Positions 12,029 to 24,570 of a stretch of 64,000 bases of DNA are shown here, one piece after another. The stretch covers positions 14,603,103-14,667,102 of the forward strand of contig CM068549.1 of assembly GCA_035048495.1 (NCBI GenBank). The letters run 5' to 3'. The position numbers were made by a program, and so were the translations under genes. The notes beneath the pieces were generated by a model. That model had not been told where the DNA came from. It worked only from the letters and a program-made list of their open reading frames with translations, and searched no databases. The DNA comes from Euptelea pleiosperma (Eukaryota > Streptophyta > Magnoliopsida > Ranunculales > Eupteleaceae). Each line of letters opens with the position of its first letter. The stretch's first letter is position 1.

Positions 12029-12985
12029 CTTCAACAAATATCGCCTTTCCTGCTCCTAAAAATTCAAGCAGAAGAAACAAATGCACATGTAAATATCTAA
12101 GACTACAAATGTCAAAGATAGGAATCTATATACAGGACTACTAACTTGAATGTCAAAGACGAGAATCTTCTAAGTCCTAAGTATATTGTTTCGATTCAAA
12201 TAGGTCATGGTCTACAAAATGAATATTGGATACTTGATATTGGAGAGAGACTTCTTTTCTCCACCTCCATCTATGACCCTGAAACACAAATGAACAAAGA
12301 AAACAATCATATCTCTAAAGAAAATCCCATCTCAAATCTAAAGAGAGCTCAAACACCCCTAAGAAAGTCTACTTAGTACTTACAAATTGATATAGAGCAA
12401 AAACCAAAAATGCCCTAAGAGAATTGGGACATCCCACTGTATTGATTCCAATCCAATATCTCATACATTAAATGTCCAGCAAAATAACAAAATTGAAAAA
12501 AGTAATAGATGATCGTGACAGTATCTTCATTTCTGATCATTTAATTTCTCTAAGAGGCCATGAATACTTCTTAATTAATAAACATCTATCTCTCTACCAA
12601 AACAATACCCACACAAATAAAACATCTAAAAATAAGAAAACAAAAACAAAACAAAATAGATACCACTACTTAATAAAAATCTATTACCCACATGATGGCA
12701 ACGGAGGGGTGGGCGCGCAACTACTGAATAATACTCTATTTCCAAACGAACACTGAGATTCAACAAAAGAAAAAAAAAACCAAACCTCAAGCAACCCACA
12801 CAAAACCTACTGTTGCAGTAAACCCTAAGATATTATGCTTGAATCAACAATTAAAACCACTGAATAATATGCAAAAGAAGGGTTCCTTCTCAATGGATTT
12901 TGATATGAGGAACAAACTAATAAAGAAGAAAACTGATCAAATGTTTCCAATGCAACAGAAAAATAAAAGAATGATGCAAATATAA
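12029..12985. other. Helitron interior, no gene identified
   Basis: AT-rich, with short frames only. If the region 13860-13626 is a captured gene 5' end, this stretch would be intron of that gene. Confidence 0.35.
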
Positions 12986-12989
12986 GTTG

Positions 12990-13610
12990 AACCCTAAACA
13001 AATTACATGAGCCCCCAAACCCAAACAAATCATAGAATCCCCAAACCCAGTAAATTAGTGACAAAACCCCATACCAAACCCATAAAAATTACTAAACACC
13101 ATGAACAGAACCCAAACCCAGAAAATTAGTGACAAAACCCCAAACTAAACCCAGAAAAAGCATGGAGATGGTTTTACTAATTAAGGCTTCAAAAACCACA
13201 GACAATTTTCAACAAAAATGCATTAAGGAGAAAAACCCTATAAAGAGAAAACTAAACATGCAACATAAAAAAAATGTTGCAAATATAATGTTGAACCCTA
13301 AACAAAGTACATGAACCCTGTTACGTGCACCTATTCAACCTTCTTCCTGGACTTATCAAACCCCCAAACCCAAACAAATCATAGAATCCCCAAACCAAAA
13401 CCTAGAAAATTAGTGACAAAACCCCAAACCAAACCCAGAAAAATTATTGAACACCATGATCAAAACCCAAACCAAGTAAATTAGTGACAAAACCCCAAAC
13501 CAAACCCAGAAAAAGCATGTCGATGGTTTTACTAATTGAGGCTTCAAAAACCAGACCCCACAAACCATTTTCAGCAAAAACGCAAGGAGAAAAACCCTAT
13601 AAAGAAAAAC
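12990..13610. repeat. imperfect tandem duplication, about 310-bp unit, CCAAAC-rich
   Basis: Two copies share the order GAACCCTAAACAAA..ACATGA, AACCCAAACAAATCATAGAA, AAATTAGTGACAAAACCCC, AAACCCAGAAAAAGCATG, GGTTTTACTAATT and GAGAAAAACCCTATAAAG. Each unit contains shorter internal repeats of the AAATTAGTGACAAAACCCC block. Confidence 0.75.
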
Positions 13611-13625
13611 TGAATCCTAACTTAC

Positions 13626-13713
13626 TTGACAATCTGTACGGGTTTAAGCCGAGGAGATTGTAGATGAAGTGCTGAGGAGACGTTCTTCTTCTTCGCCGTC
13701 GAAGTAACAACAT
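13626..13713 (-). CDS. putative captured first exon (basic N-terminus)
   Basis: On the minus strand a pyrimidine-rich leader (about 13860-13714, with CTTCT repeats and AAACCCTAACGC) precedes an ATG at 13713. The 29-codon frame begins MLLLRRRRRRTSPQHF and ends in a consensus donor, CAA/GTAAGT at 13626/13625. The Arg-rich, Leu-rich start resembles a mitochondrial or plastid targeting peptide; that is inference. No downstream exon was identified with confidence. It lies about 325 bp inside the 5' end of the Helitron and in the same orientation, as expected for a captured gene start. It could also be an ordinary gene that was interrupted. Confidence 0.35.
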
Positions 13714-15079
13714 CTTCGTCAGTGAGAATAAGAGATGGGATGCAAACGGAGCGTTAGGGTTTAGCTTCTAGTGGGCAGCAGAGAAGAGACCGCTTCTTCT
13801 ATTTCTTCTTCAGTGAGAGGAGTTTCGGAGAGGAGTGGCGTAAGAGAGGAGTGGTTTTCAGACAAAGGAGTCGGGCAGATTAGGTGAAACCAAAAAATAT
13901 GGGCGCCAAAAATGAGTTCCAGGCAAAAATTTTGGTGGGTGAGATCGACCGTCCAAATGGATGGATTGATTCGATCTCAAGCATCCTTTGTGTGAGGAGA
14001 TAAGTGGGGGACATATAAGTCGTCCCTTGTTATGTAGATATGATATTTCATTAGAACACAATCAAGATATGTAGTTTATGAAGACATGTTCTACAATTAA
14101 TGATATGGAAATTTGGGATGGTTGAGGGATGAAGAGACCCCATTGGAAATTTGGAACTTAGCCAGCCATCTTTAACCCCACCAGGACCATAACTACAACC
14201 GATTGCATTACTTCAAACCATGGTTTAAAATAACGATGTTTAAACGGCCGTTAAAATGGTAACACCCCAAGCCCTTTACGTTAAAAACCGTTTTGACGCT
14301 TAGAAAATAAATTTGATGCAATCACTATGAGTTTCGGTCGAGCGGTGTATCGAGTATAGGGGTAGGACCAATCATATGGCTCCAAAGCACTGCTTTATTG
14401 ATGAAGTATAGCATTATGAACAAATCCTCGTGGAGAATCTTAGAGCTTCCCTTCATCGTTTTTATAACTTTATACTGCACACATGTTGGCTCAATGGACA
14501 GTTTACAATGGTTGTACTATGGAGAGTTTTTCCAACCATCTCCAGTGTCTTCGGCAAGCCTTTTTAGGGCCCATTAGGATGGACATTTTTCAAAAAATAT
14601 TTGTTCTTTTGAAAAATACTTTTTCTAAAAAATACATTTTTGAAAATGTGTTTTTCTTAAAAAGGTTGTTTGGATAATCATTAATGCAAAATGTCCTTAT
14701 CTTCTCTTAGTAGGCCTGATGAAAATAATAGATGAGGAGGGGTGGCCGGGAGTAGGGTTTCTTTGTTTATTATGTTCATTGAGCTATCAAATTTCTAATT
14801 CCTTGTCCTTTATGAGAAAACTATTGGCAGAGAATTCAAAATCACAAGGATAATCAAATGTAAACTGATTAACAGAAAGGAGATTCTTCTTTAGATTCGA
14901 CACTAATAAAACATTAGAGATTCTTAAATCACCATTTTGCCTTGTAAAAGTGCATCGCCAGTGTGAGATATTGTCAGAGTATGACCATCATCAATCATAA
15001 CTGAATCACTACCATAATATGAATGAGAAGTAATTAGTTACTTGGGTCACCGGTCATATGTGCTGAGGCACCAGTGTCA

Positions 15080-15906
15080 GGATACCATTCGGCATCTTGA
15101 GAAAAAGTTGTGGACCCTTGTTCCGTTAGTTATACTTTCAGGTATTTGGAGAGAGCGAAACAACAGGGTCTTTGAGGGGAGGACTTCATCCCTTGAAGCT
15201 TTCATTTTTAAGATTAGGGGTCTAATCTTTTCTTCGGTCAAGTTGTATGATGAGGGGAGGGGTCTCTGATTTTAGAATGTGGTTGTCAATTGGTCATCTC
15301 AGATTGGAAGGCCTGAAGTTGGTGGGGCGTCGTGTGGCTCTTTGGGGTTTCCTTTGTCTTTTGCTCTATTCTTCCTTTCTTCTTTCTTTGTTCTCTCCCT
15401 TTTTGGCTTGGCAAGTTTCCTCAGCCTCCAAGTAGGGGTGTCAACGGGTCGGTTCCGGTTCGGTTCCTAAGGTGATCAGAACTGGAACAATCGGTTCCGG
15501 GTCTTATCGGTTCAGTTCCTTAACGATTCCGATTCTAAAAGTGATGGATCCGGAACCGAAACCAATTATGTATTTATGTCGGTTCCGGTTCCGGTTCCGG
15601 TTCCGGTTCTGGTTCTGGTTCCGGGTATATTGGGCCAAATCTTGAGAATACGACAATATTTACACTATATTTATTTATTGGTACCGGTTCTTATCGGTTC
15701 AGTTCCGGTTCTTGTCGGTTTTGGTTCCATATTAGGCTACCTAGAACCGGAACCATTATTGTCGGTTCGGTTCCGGTTACTTTTTAATCGGTGCCCAAAA
15801 ATGTGGAACCGGAACCGGTGTTTCCAGTTCTGGTTAAACGGGTAAAATTGACACCCCTACCTCCAAGTGCCTTAATATATTTCGTACTTTACTTCTCAAA
15901 AAAAAG
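15080..15906 (+). mobile_element. LINE 3' end fragment (interrupted by hAT MITE)
   Basis: The plus-strand translation contains VPLVILSGIWRERNNRVFEG and further C-terminal residues typical of the region after the zf-RVT domain of plant L1-type LINEs. A short A-run near 15898-15906 could be the 3' tail. The element is 5'-truncated and carries the hAT MITE 15433-15859. A related LINE fragment lies at 33420-34478. Confidence 0.65.
15433..15859. mobile_element. hAT-type MITE, 427 bp, perfect 8-bp TSD
   Basis: Terminal inverted repeats TAGGGGTGTCAA and TTGACACCCCTA, flanked by identical 8-mers CCTCCAAG (15425-15432 and 15860-15867). Eight-base duplications with TAGGGGTG-type ends are diagnostic of hAT elements. 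The interior is built from CGGTTC/GAACCG hexamer-like repeats. Further copies lie at 27031-27864, about 38848-39010 (truncated) and about 16797-16915 (fragment). Confidence 0.9.
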
Positions 15907-16358
15907 TGTACAGGCTTTAGCAATTGGAATGGGTTACTAAAGTAAGCGACCAAACTTGGGTATTTTAGTCCATGTGCATTAAAGTTGCTTGAAAATATAA
16001 AAAAGCTACAAAATTTAATTGTCTAAAAATAAATCAAAATATGAAAAAGTAGAAAGAGAAATAAAAACATAAGTTAAGTGCAATATTTATGTGAAACCCA
16101 TTATTAGGATTTTTCACCCATAGATCGTCCTACATTGTATAAGATCAATGAAAATCTTAGATGAATAAGGCATTCCTCACAATCGGTTATAGAACATTTC
16201 ATGTAACTTCTTCTCTCTTCCTCATAAAGTCGTGAACGTATTCGACCTCTGATCGATGTATATCCTAGATTATCAGAGCTCTCTCTTGATTCAGAAGGAA
16301 ACAAAAATTTATATACTGAATGAAGAATTGTTGAATAGGCTCCGAGGTGAGGTCTATT
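15907..16358. other. intergenic, no gene supported
   Basis: AT-rich, with a minus-strand frame of 93 codons (16104-16385) that has no recognisable domain and runs into the LTR next to it. Confidence 0.4.
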
Positions 16359-16796
16359 GTCACACCCCGGATTTTGACTATACAAATCTCGAGGTGTGTG
16401 CCGCGTGTCCTAAATCCAATGCTTGAATTCAAAATACCCTCTAATGATGATAATTTTTAATGACTTATGAAACAACCCTAGTCTCCCTACCATAGTCATT
16501 TTATATTCATGGAAAGGAGAAATTACTAAATTATCCCTATATCATATAATTACAAAAATGCCCTTATGTAATAAGATTACAAAATTACACCGACATGTAA
16601 AATTATCATCAAACAAGTAAACAAGCTCATAATCGTTATAAAATGGCATCTTCGTTATCCATGGATGGCATATAAAATTTTAGTGTATCTTAGAAAAATC
16701 TGACCCATAAACCTAATGGGCTTTACTCCATAGATCAGTATGGGCCTACTCTCAAGTCCATACCAATCCGGGCCTAAGAAAATCCTGGGTGTTACA
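16359..16796. mobile_element. short solo LTR or LTR fragment
   Basis: It begins TGTCACACCCCGGATTTTGAC and ends CTGGGTGTTACA, the complementary TGTxACACCC/GGGTGTxACA termini of plant LTR retrotransposons, 438 bp apart. The flanks (TCTAT, ACCTA) do not give a clean target duplication. It could therefore be a truncated element or a fortuitous pairing with a second fragment. Confidence 0.45.
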
Positions 16797-16925
16797 ACCT
16801 ATAACCGGAATCATTATTGTTCATTCTTACAGGTTCCGGTTCCTATCGGTTCTTAAAATGATGAATCCAAAATCAAGACCGATTGTTTGGTTCTAGTCGA
16901 TTCTAATTAAGGTGTTACTTATGTT

Positions 16926-17507
16926 TTTTGACTTATAAAATGACACTATAATGAAAGGGACCACATGTATATATAGAGATGGGTTAGGATAGGTTGATAC
17001 ATATAATGAAATACAGTCGTGGGGCCCACATGGTTATAATGGAACCAGCTATTTCCTCCTTGAATAAGGGAGGTACACGTAAATAATTTGGATTTTTTTT
17101 TCTTTGATATATATATATATAGGGTCGGGTTTCGCTGACAGAATTAAAATGACAGGTAAAATGACATGGACATAATATAAGCCAGATGGCACACTGTTAC
17201 AGGACTCTGACCGTACGGATGTTTATCCTATCCCATGGTGGACCTACAAACCAAAAATCAGCCTGATTAGTGATTTATAAGTGCTGCATCTTTGTACCTC
17301 AAATACTGTTCAAATTCCCACAGTTGAGATCAGCACATGAAAATAAGTCCAATCCAAAGCCTATAAATCACCAATCAGGATGATTTTTGGTTTGTAGGTC
17401 CACCATGGGATAGGACAAACATCCATACGGTCAGAGTCCTGTAACAGTGTGCCACGTGGCTTATATCGTGTCCCTGTCATTTGAGATCTGTCAACATAGC
17501 CCGACCC

Positions 17508-17544
<37 letters not shown>

Positions 17545-18463
17545 TTGCTTGACATTTAAACACTTTGAAGTGATATGTCCTTTAACTCGTCAATTCTCTT
17601 ATAAGTACAATTTGATGTGTTAATGTTGCAAGTGGATCTAATGTAGGAAGTGGTCTCAATATCATTACGGAGAAACTTCACTTTCTCAATATCAAAGGAG
17701 GAAATGCAACTTGAAACTTCCACAAACACTTACATCAAGAAGCCGGTGTACTTGAGCCGGTTATGGAAATAACACAATGAAAATATGTAGTTTATGAAGA
17801 TATGTTCTACAATTAATGATATGGAAACTTCGGTTTGTTGAGGGATGAAGAGACCCCATTGGAAATTTGGAACTTAGCTGGCCATCTTTAACCCCACCAG
17901 GACCATAACTACAACCAATTGCATTACTTCAAACCTTGATTTAAAATAACACTGTTTAATTAAACGGCCGTTAAAAGGGTAACGACCCAAGCCCTTTACG
18001 TTAAAAATCATTTTGATGCTTAGAAAATAAATCCGACGCAATCACTATGAGTTTCGGTCAAGCGGTGTATTGAGTATAGGGGTGGGACCAATCAGATGGC
18101 TCCAAAGCACCGCTTTACTGATGAAGTATAGCGTTATGAACAAATCTCGTGGAGGATCTTAGAGCTTCCCTTCATCTTTTTTATAACTCTCTACTGCACG
18201 TACGCATTTTGGCTCCATGGACGGTTTACATTGGTTGTAATATGGAGAGGTTTTCCAACCATCTCCAATGTCTTTGGCAAGCAGTTTTAGGGCCCCATTT
18301 GGATGGACATGACTTTTATAAAAAGTATATTTTTGAAAATGTGTTTTTCTAAAAAAGGTCATTTGGATCATCATTAATGCAAAATGTCTTTACCTTCTCT
18401 TAGTGGGTGGCTGGGAGTAGGGTTTCTTTGTTTATTATGTTCATTGAGCTATCAAATTTCTAG
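16926..18463. repeat. dispersed repeat, copy B (empty-site reference)
   Basis: Near-continuous counterpart of the blocks in 2745-14795. It contains only one insertion of its own, the MITE at 17122-17507 in a TA tract. About 50 bp around the Helitron target is missing between two AACAC motifs, consistent with a microhomology deletion. It lets three insertions in copy A be defined to the base. Confidence 0.8.
17122..17507. mobile_element. MULE-type MITE, family A, 386 bp
   Basis: The ends GGGTCGGGTTTCGCTGACAG and CTGTCAACATAGCCCGACCC are inverted repeats. Most of the element folds back on itself around the centre, through the GGACCTACAAACC, AAAAATCAG and TGATT modules. The flanks ATATATATA match over 9 bp but are low-complexity. 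A CCACGTGGC G-box-like core sits near the right arm. Non-coding. Confidence 0.75.
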
Positions 18464-19301
18464 AAAGTCCTTTTTTACTTGGAAAACAGCTTTCACCTGT
18501 TTTTTTTTTATAATAAAATAACTTTTTGGCTTCAGTAATATTTTTTAATGGAATAAATACTTTTTAAAAAATGGTTAACCAAACAATCTACTTTTGTAGA
18601 AAAAAGAGACTGTTTCAGGTCTCCAAACAGGCCCTTAAACTCTAAATGCTGGTGATGTTCTTTCTCGAATGAAATGACCTTTACCTACCAGGAAAAAAAA
18701 TAAAATAATAAAAAAAAAGTTAATTTCTGTCTTTAAAAAAACCAGAACGTGGGGCTAATAATTGGTTTAACGTGGGCCATTGGCCCATAATGAACCCGAA
18801 AGGCGTTCCATAATTTCATATTACGCATTGGTACATACCTTATTCAAGGGGAAGAGCTGGATCAATTTAAAACCATACAAATTATGGATAAAAAATAGAC
18901 GATTGTTTGGACCAAAATTCAGCTCTATCTCATGATTCCAACCACACAACCACTTGTATTCATCATATGGTTAAAATCATCCAATGGGCTGTTTAATCCA
19001 AAAAAACCGAGGTCAATTCAGGTCCCCGGTTGATCTCGTCGTCTATGTTTGGTAACCATTTGGGACCCACCTTCCTTGTTCTTTCAATTTTGTCCTTAAA
19101 TCTGGACCAGGTTCGACTTATTTTTTTGAAAATGACGTAACGTTGAACCATTCTTTCAATCTAGGACTAACTGGCCCCGGTAGCACGTGCTTTCCAAACA
19201 GACCCTAATGTTTGTCCATATTAAGTGTTTGCTCATCCGTGCAAGAAAAAATTAAAAGAAAATCCCCAATGGCTTGCATTGAATTATGAACTTGTATAAT
19301 A
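18464..19301. other. intergenic, no gene seen
   Basis: AT-rich sequence with poly-A/T runs and no splice-supported frame. Confidence 0.4.
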
Positions 19302-19462
19302 CTAGTGGGTGGCCCATGCGCCCACGGCACTCCCCAACAAAGAATTTGTCAAAATCGGGTGTGAGTGGCTGAGATCCACTGTCCAATTGCGGATAAGATC
19401 TAAGCCATCTATATATGAAGCCGAAAAGAAGGGGAGACAACTGAGCTGATTTCTTATATAGA
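19302..19462 (-). mobile_element. mini-Helitron, 161 bp
   Basis: Read on the minus strand it starts A/TCTATATAAGAAATCAG and ends GCATGGGCCACCCACTAG/T. The body shares the CCACTCACACCCGATTTTG and GGGGAGTGCCGTGGG motifs with the copies at 3547-3981. Insertion between A and T without duplication fits Helitron biology. Confidence 0.8.
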
Positions 19463-21190
19463 TTAACAATTACACTTGGGTTGCTAGGCCACGAAATGGG
19501 TTTCATCTAGGTATATCCGGATCCGAATCTGACTCAGACTCATGACACTAGTTGGTATTATTCGCGTTTAATACCTAAATTGTTCATTTTTTTTAAGAAA
19601 CGTTTAATACGGCCGTCTAAAATAAAATAAAAAAATCAGAAAAAACGTGAATTTTAAGATTATATACAAATAAAACACATGTTATTCGCATTTGATACAC
19701 GAACTAATTTTGTTTTTTTTTTTAAATAAAAAGATATTAAATGGCCGTATAAAATAAAAAATCAGAAAAAAAATTACGAATTTTAAGATTATATATGAAT
19801 AAAACACATATTATTCACGTTTAATACACAAATTAATTTTTTTTAAATAAAAAGATATTAAATGGCCTTATAAAATGAAAAAATTGGTAAAATTAAGGTT
19901 TTTTAAAGCGAAACAAATATAACATTTCAACAAGGACCGAAATTTTTATATTCCGAAACCGAATTAAACTCGAACTTTTCCCATTTCGAATCTTAGCCTT
20001 ATGCTGAATATGCTCATGACACATATTTCGGATCCAACCCACAAGTGGAAAACGGGTCGGATACGGTAGAGTCCATCAACCTGTCGTGCCTAGCATATGG
20101 TAGAGAAATATGTCACACCAAGAAATCTTCAAAACCTCACCCACCAGATTATCAAAAATTAAAAAAAAAAAAAAAAATGTGGTCACCCACCACTACACCA
20201 ACCTTGCTTTCTTTTAATCCATGGAGGTTCCATGCCCAGCCCATCCCATTAATTTTTTTATTTTTTTTTATTTTTTGGGCAAGCCCAATGCAGTGTAATG
20301 GAAACAAATATTATAGAACATTTCTAATGTGCATTGAGAATGATGCACCTAATACACTCCATGTTCAATCGGTCTGACTTTAATAGAGCATCCAAGAGGT
20401 GCCCATACGTTGATCAATGATTTAGAACATCCACCCATGTTACTGCCAAGCTGCATGGTAGCATGGTATAATGGGTGTTTGGTTATAATTCTAACTTAAT
20501 TTCAATAGAGTTGAGGTTTCTTAAAACTTAATTTCAGCTTTTTTGTCTGAAACTGAGACATTCAGATTGGTTCAAAGTCTTGGCCGATCCCGGTCTGGAT
20601 CGGACGATTCGGATTGGGATCAGAGCCCACCGATCCGATCCATACCAAGTTACGTCTCCCATTGAAAAGGGTCCCTTATAACAGTACAACGGACTGGGGT
20701 GTTACCGTTTTTTCCATTATAACGAAAATAACGCTCAGGAGCAAAAATGGAAAATAACGGAAAAAAATGGAAAATATTGGTAAATAACGGAAAAATGGTG
20801 CCGGAAAATTAAGCACTTAAGCTTTTGGCTGAGGATTGAAATTTCAATTTTGACCTGTATTTCAGTCTAGTCGAACCCAAAAATCTGAAATTTTTGGGAT
20901 TTCGATTTTGGTCTATAATTTCGCGCTGAAATTTAAAACCCGGCTATGGACACTTAAACTCTACTTTGATGGTTTACACTTACCCCCACTATAATCGAAG
21001 AGACTTATGGGTGTAGCCAAACATAAGCAAAAGATAAAGCTCATTTAAAAGGAGTAGCAATTAAGTTCTTATTAACAAAAAAAAATGTATTAACATAGAA
21101 GAAAAGTATAAAAAATCGGGTAAATATCCGAAAATTTCGGCCCGCTTAGGAGTTTATCGGGCACGAATATACCGGCCGGGAATTACTTGT
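19463..21190. other. intergenic 3' of HCT, repeats only
   Basis: Three imperfect direct repeats of a roughly 100-bp unit lie at about 19560-19880 (TTTAATAC..AAATT..TTTTAAATAAAAAGATATTAAATGG). An ACGGACTGGGGTGTTACCGT repeat of the 30406-30718 family lies at 20690-20830. The plus frame at 20045-20377 has no recognisable domain. Confidence 0.45.
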
Positions 21191-22126
<936 letters not shown>

Positions 22127-22491
22127 TTATCCACTATTGACTATTGTACTCTTTTGTTGCTTCTCTAAAGCTTACGCTATTATACGCCGGTGTGCTCAAG
22201 CTTACGTTATTTGAATTTATTCTGTGTCAATCAAAATCAACGTAATCAGATGATCACAGCCATTCGACCTATTGCAGGTTGGATTATGGAAGAAACCATG
22301 TGAATTGTGAAGAAAAAATCTAGATCGAATGGTCAAAATCATCTGATAAACTTGACTTTTGGAGTACGAGATACCCTAGTTTGGGCCCAATCATTGAACA
22401 ACTTAGGTGAATTATTACGGTCTAAATTAAATGATTAGGTCAGTCGCGATCATAGTTAGCCATACGTTATGATCACATGATAGTATTACAG

Positions 22492-22899
22492 GAGTAACAC
22501 TTCTATCACAGCGTTGTTGTAACAGAAGCTTCTGTCACAACGCAAAATACGAGCCACCTGGCACATTCTTAGTGGATGCTGACCGTATGGATGTTTGTCC
22601 AGTCCCTCAGTGGACCTATAAACCAAAAATCAGCCTGATTAGTGATTTACAAACTTTGGATCTTTGTACCCAAATAACGCTCGATAATGCTCAAATTCCT
22701 ACCGTTAAAATCAACCCATGAAAATTACTTCAATCGAATAGCTTAGAAACTACTAATCAGGCTGATTGGTTTTAGAGGTCCACCGAGGGACTGGCCAAAC
22801 ATCCATACTGTTATCATCCACTACGAGTGTGCCACGTGGCTCGTATTGTGCAACGTGACAGATGCTATCTGTGACAACGTTGTGACAGAAGTTTTACTC
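22492..22899. mobile_element. MULE-type MITE, family A', 408 bp, perfect 9-bp TSD
   Basis: Ends GAGTAACACTTCTATCAC and GTGACAGAAGTTTTACTC, flanked by identical GTATTACAG (22483-22491 and 22900-22908). The body shares family A modules (CCGTATGGATGTTTG, GTGGACCTATAAACC, AAAAATCAGCCTGATTAGTG) arranged as a long fold-back. Located in the HCT intron. The same ends occur at 60814-61229 and 62182-62583. Confidence 0.9.
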
Positions 22900-23200
22900 G
22901 TATTACAGCCGTGTTCGGAATCTTCGGATTCTAGTCAACTCTTATGGATTCTGGGAATCTACCTTTTATGGGTTGAAGTTGCACCGAAAAAATGGTACAA
23001 ATCCCCATTAAAGGAGGATTAGGTCTGACCAACTAGACATAATCCTGCATCCAAGCACCTGATTTTTGTCACGGCTATAAGTCCTTTTTGAATGTTTCCA
23101 ACTGTACGAAAGTAATTTATTTATTTCATTAAGAGTTTTATTAAGTGAGGAATGGACTTTTAGTATGTCACCAACCACACCATCAAAGTCTAGATTTTCA

Positions 23201-23309
23201 GGGCCTGTTTGGACTGCTACTTTTGTCCCAAAGAAAATAAAAATTCTTCTTTTCCAATATAAGAGCTTTATCTGTTTCTGGCACAAAAATTGACAATCCA
23301 AACATGCCC
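23201..23309. mobile_element. Tourist/Harbinger-like MITE, 109 bp
   Basis: Ends GGGCCTGTTTGGACTG and CAATCCAAACATGCCC are inverted repeats of the widespread GGGCCTGTTTGG type. No clear TWA duplication (TCA/TAA). In the HCT intron. Confidence 0.6.
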
Positions 23310-23806
23310 TAAAACTTTTCAGTTTTCTAGAAAAAAGACTTATAAATCAAAACGTGTTGATTTAGAAAACTTTTACGTACATTTATAGGCAAAATTTGTT
23401 TCAATTAATGCTCTGAGTGGTTTCCCTGAATAAGTTTTCTAGAAATGATATCTGAATAAGTTTTCTAGAAATGATTTTTGCATATAAGACTTTATATGGC
23501 CATCAACAAGTTTTATAGCTAATGATTCGTATGTTAGAAAGTGTTGATACCGAAAAAGTTTTATGACATTTATGTGCAAAAATCATTTCTAGAAAACTTA
23601 TTCAAGGCAACCATATCTAGAAAACTTATTCAGGACCACCGTAACCAGACAGAGCCTTGTATGCAAAAAATCATTTCTAGAAAACTTATCGAGGGCAACC
23701 AAACGGAACCTAAATGTCATAAAACTTTCTTATATACAAATCCTTTTTTCTGTAAAACTTTGTTTGTTGATCACCAAATAAAACCTAACAGTACTAAACA
23801 AAATTA

Positions 23807-24250
<444 letters not shown>

Positions 24251-24409
24251 CTACCTGTTACACCACCATAAGCAATTTTAGGCATAGATAAATAGTAAGA
24301 CCCTCTCCACTGCTAACTTGCGCGGCTTGTGGGACCCATGCTAAGTGGTTCAGGACTGACGACCCTCCAATTTTTCAACTTGGCTGACTGGCGACGGGGT
24401 CAATGACCG

Positions 24410-24570
24410 CCAGCGATGTGAACCACATGGCACATTTTTACTTACCGAATGGATGTTTGGCCAATCCCTAAACCTACAAACCAAAAATCAACCTAGGCAT
24501 TTGCCAAACATCCAAACGGTCAATGTCTAAAACTGTTCCACGTGGCTCATATGACCTGCTCTGACAGTCG
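24410..24570. mobile_element. short family A MITE derivative
   Basis: Contains GTGAACCACATGGCACAT...ATGGATGTTTGGCCAATCCC...CAAACCAAAAATCA, then the complementary ...GCCAAACATCCAAACGGTC...GTTCCACGTGGCTCATATG. It is a family A fold-back with most of the centre deleted. Lies in the putative HCT 5'UTR intron. Confidence 0.55.

Larger units (their letters stand above)
4715..14038 (-). mobile_element. large gene-carrying Helitron (about 9.3 kb)
   Basis: Read on the minus strand, the 5' end is A/TCTACATAACAAGGGACG at 14038, and the following 100 bp align with the 5' part of the mini-Helitrons (CACAAAGGATG..GAGAT..GGTCGATCTCA). The 3' end at 4715 is GGCACGGGCCATCCCCTAC/T, matching the family terminus with CTAG changed to CTAC. 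The flanking repeat halves are joined in the paralog at about 17770, which lacks the whole insert. No Rep/helicase ORF is visible, so it is non-autonomous. Contents include a 3-kb solo LTR, local tandem duplications and an apparent 5' gene end near 13.7 kb in the Helitron's own orientation. Confidence 0.75.
2745..14795. repeat. dispersed repeat, copy A (split by three insertions)
   Basis: Blocks 2745-2893, 3160-3239, 4471-4714 and 14039-14795 are, in this order, closely similar to the near-continuous copy at 16926-18463. The breaks coincide with three transposons: MITE 2894-3159, Harbinger-type 3240-4470 and Helitron 4715-14038. The nature of the roughly 1.2-kb host repeat is unknown; I see no ORF in it. 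It may itself be a non-autonomous transposon or part of a local tandem duplication. Confidence 0.8.

Noticed and set aside
16359..16796. Clean solo LTR with target duplication
   Set aside because: The ends are right, but the flanks TCTAT and ACCTA do not match, so a definite solo LTR was not claimed; listed at low confidence.
20045..20377. 110-codon plus frame downstream of HCT
   Set aside because: Composed of A-run and T-run encoded residues; no domain, no promoter or splice evidence.
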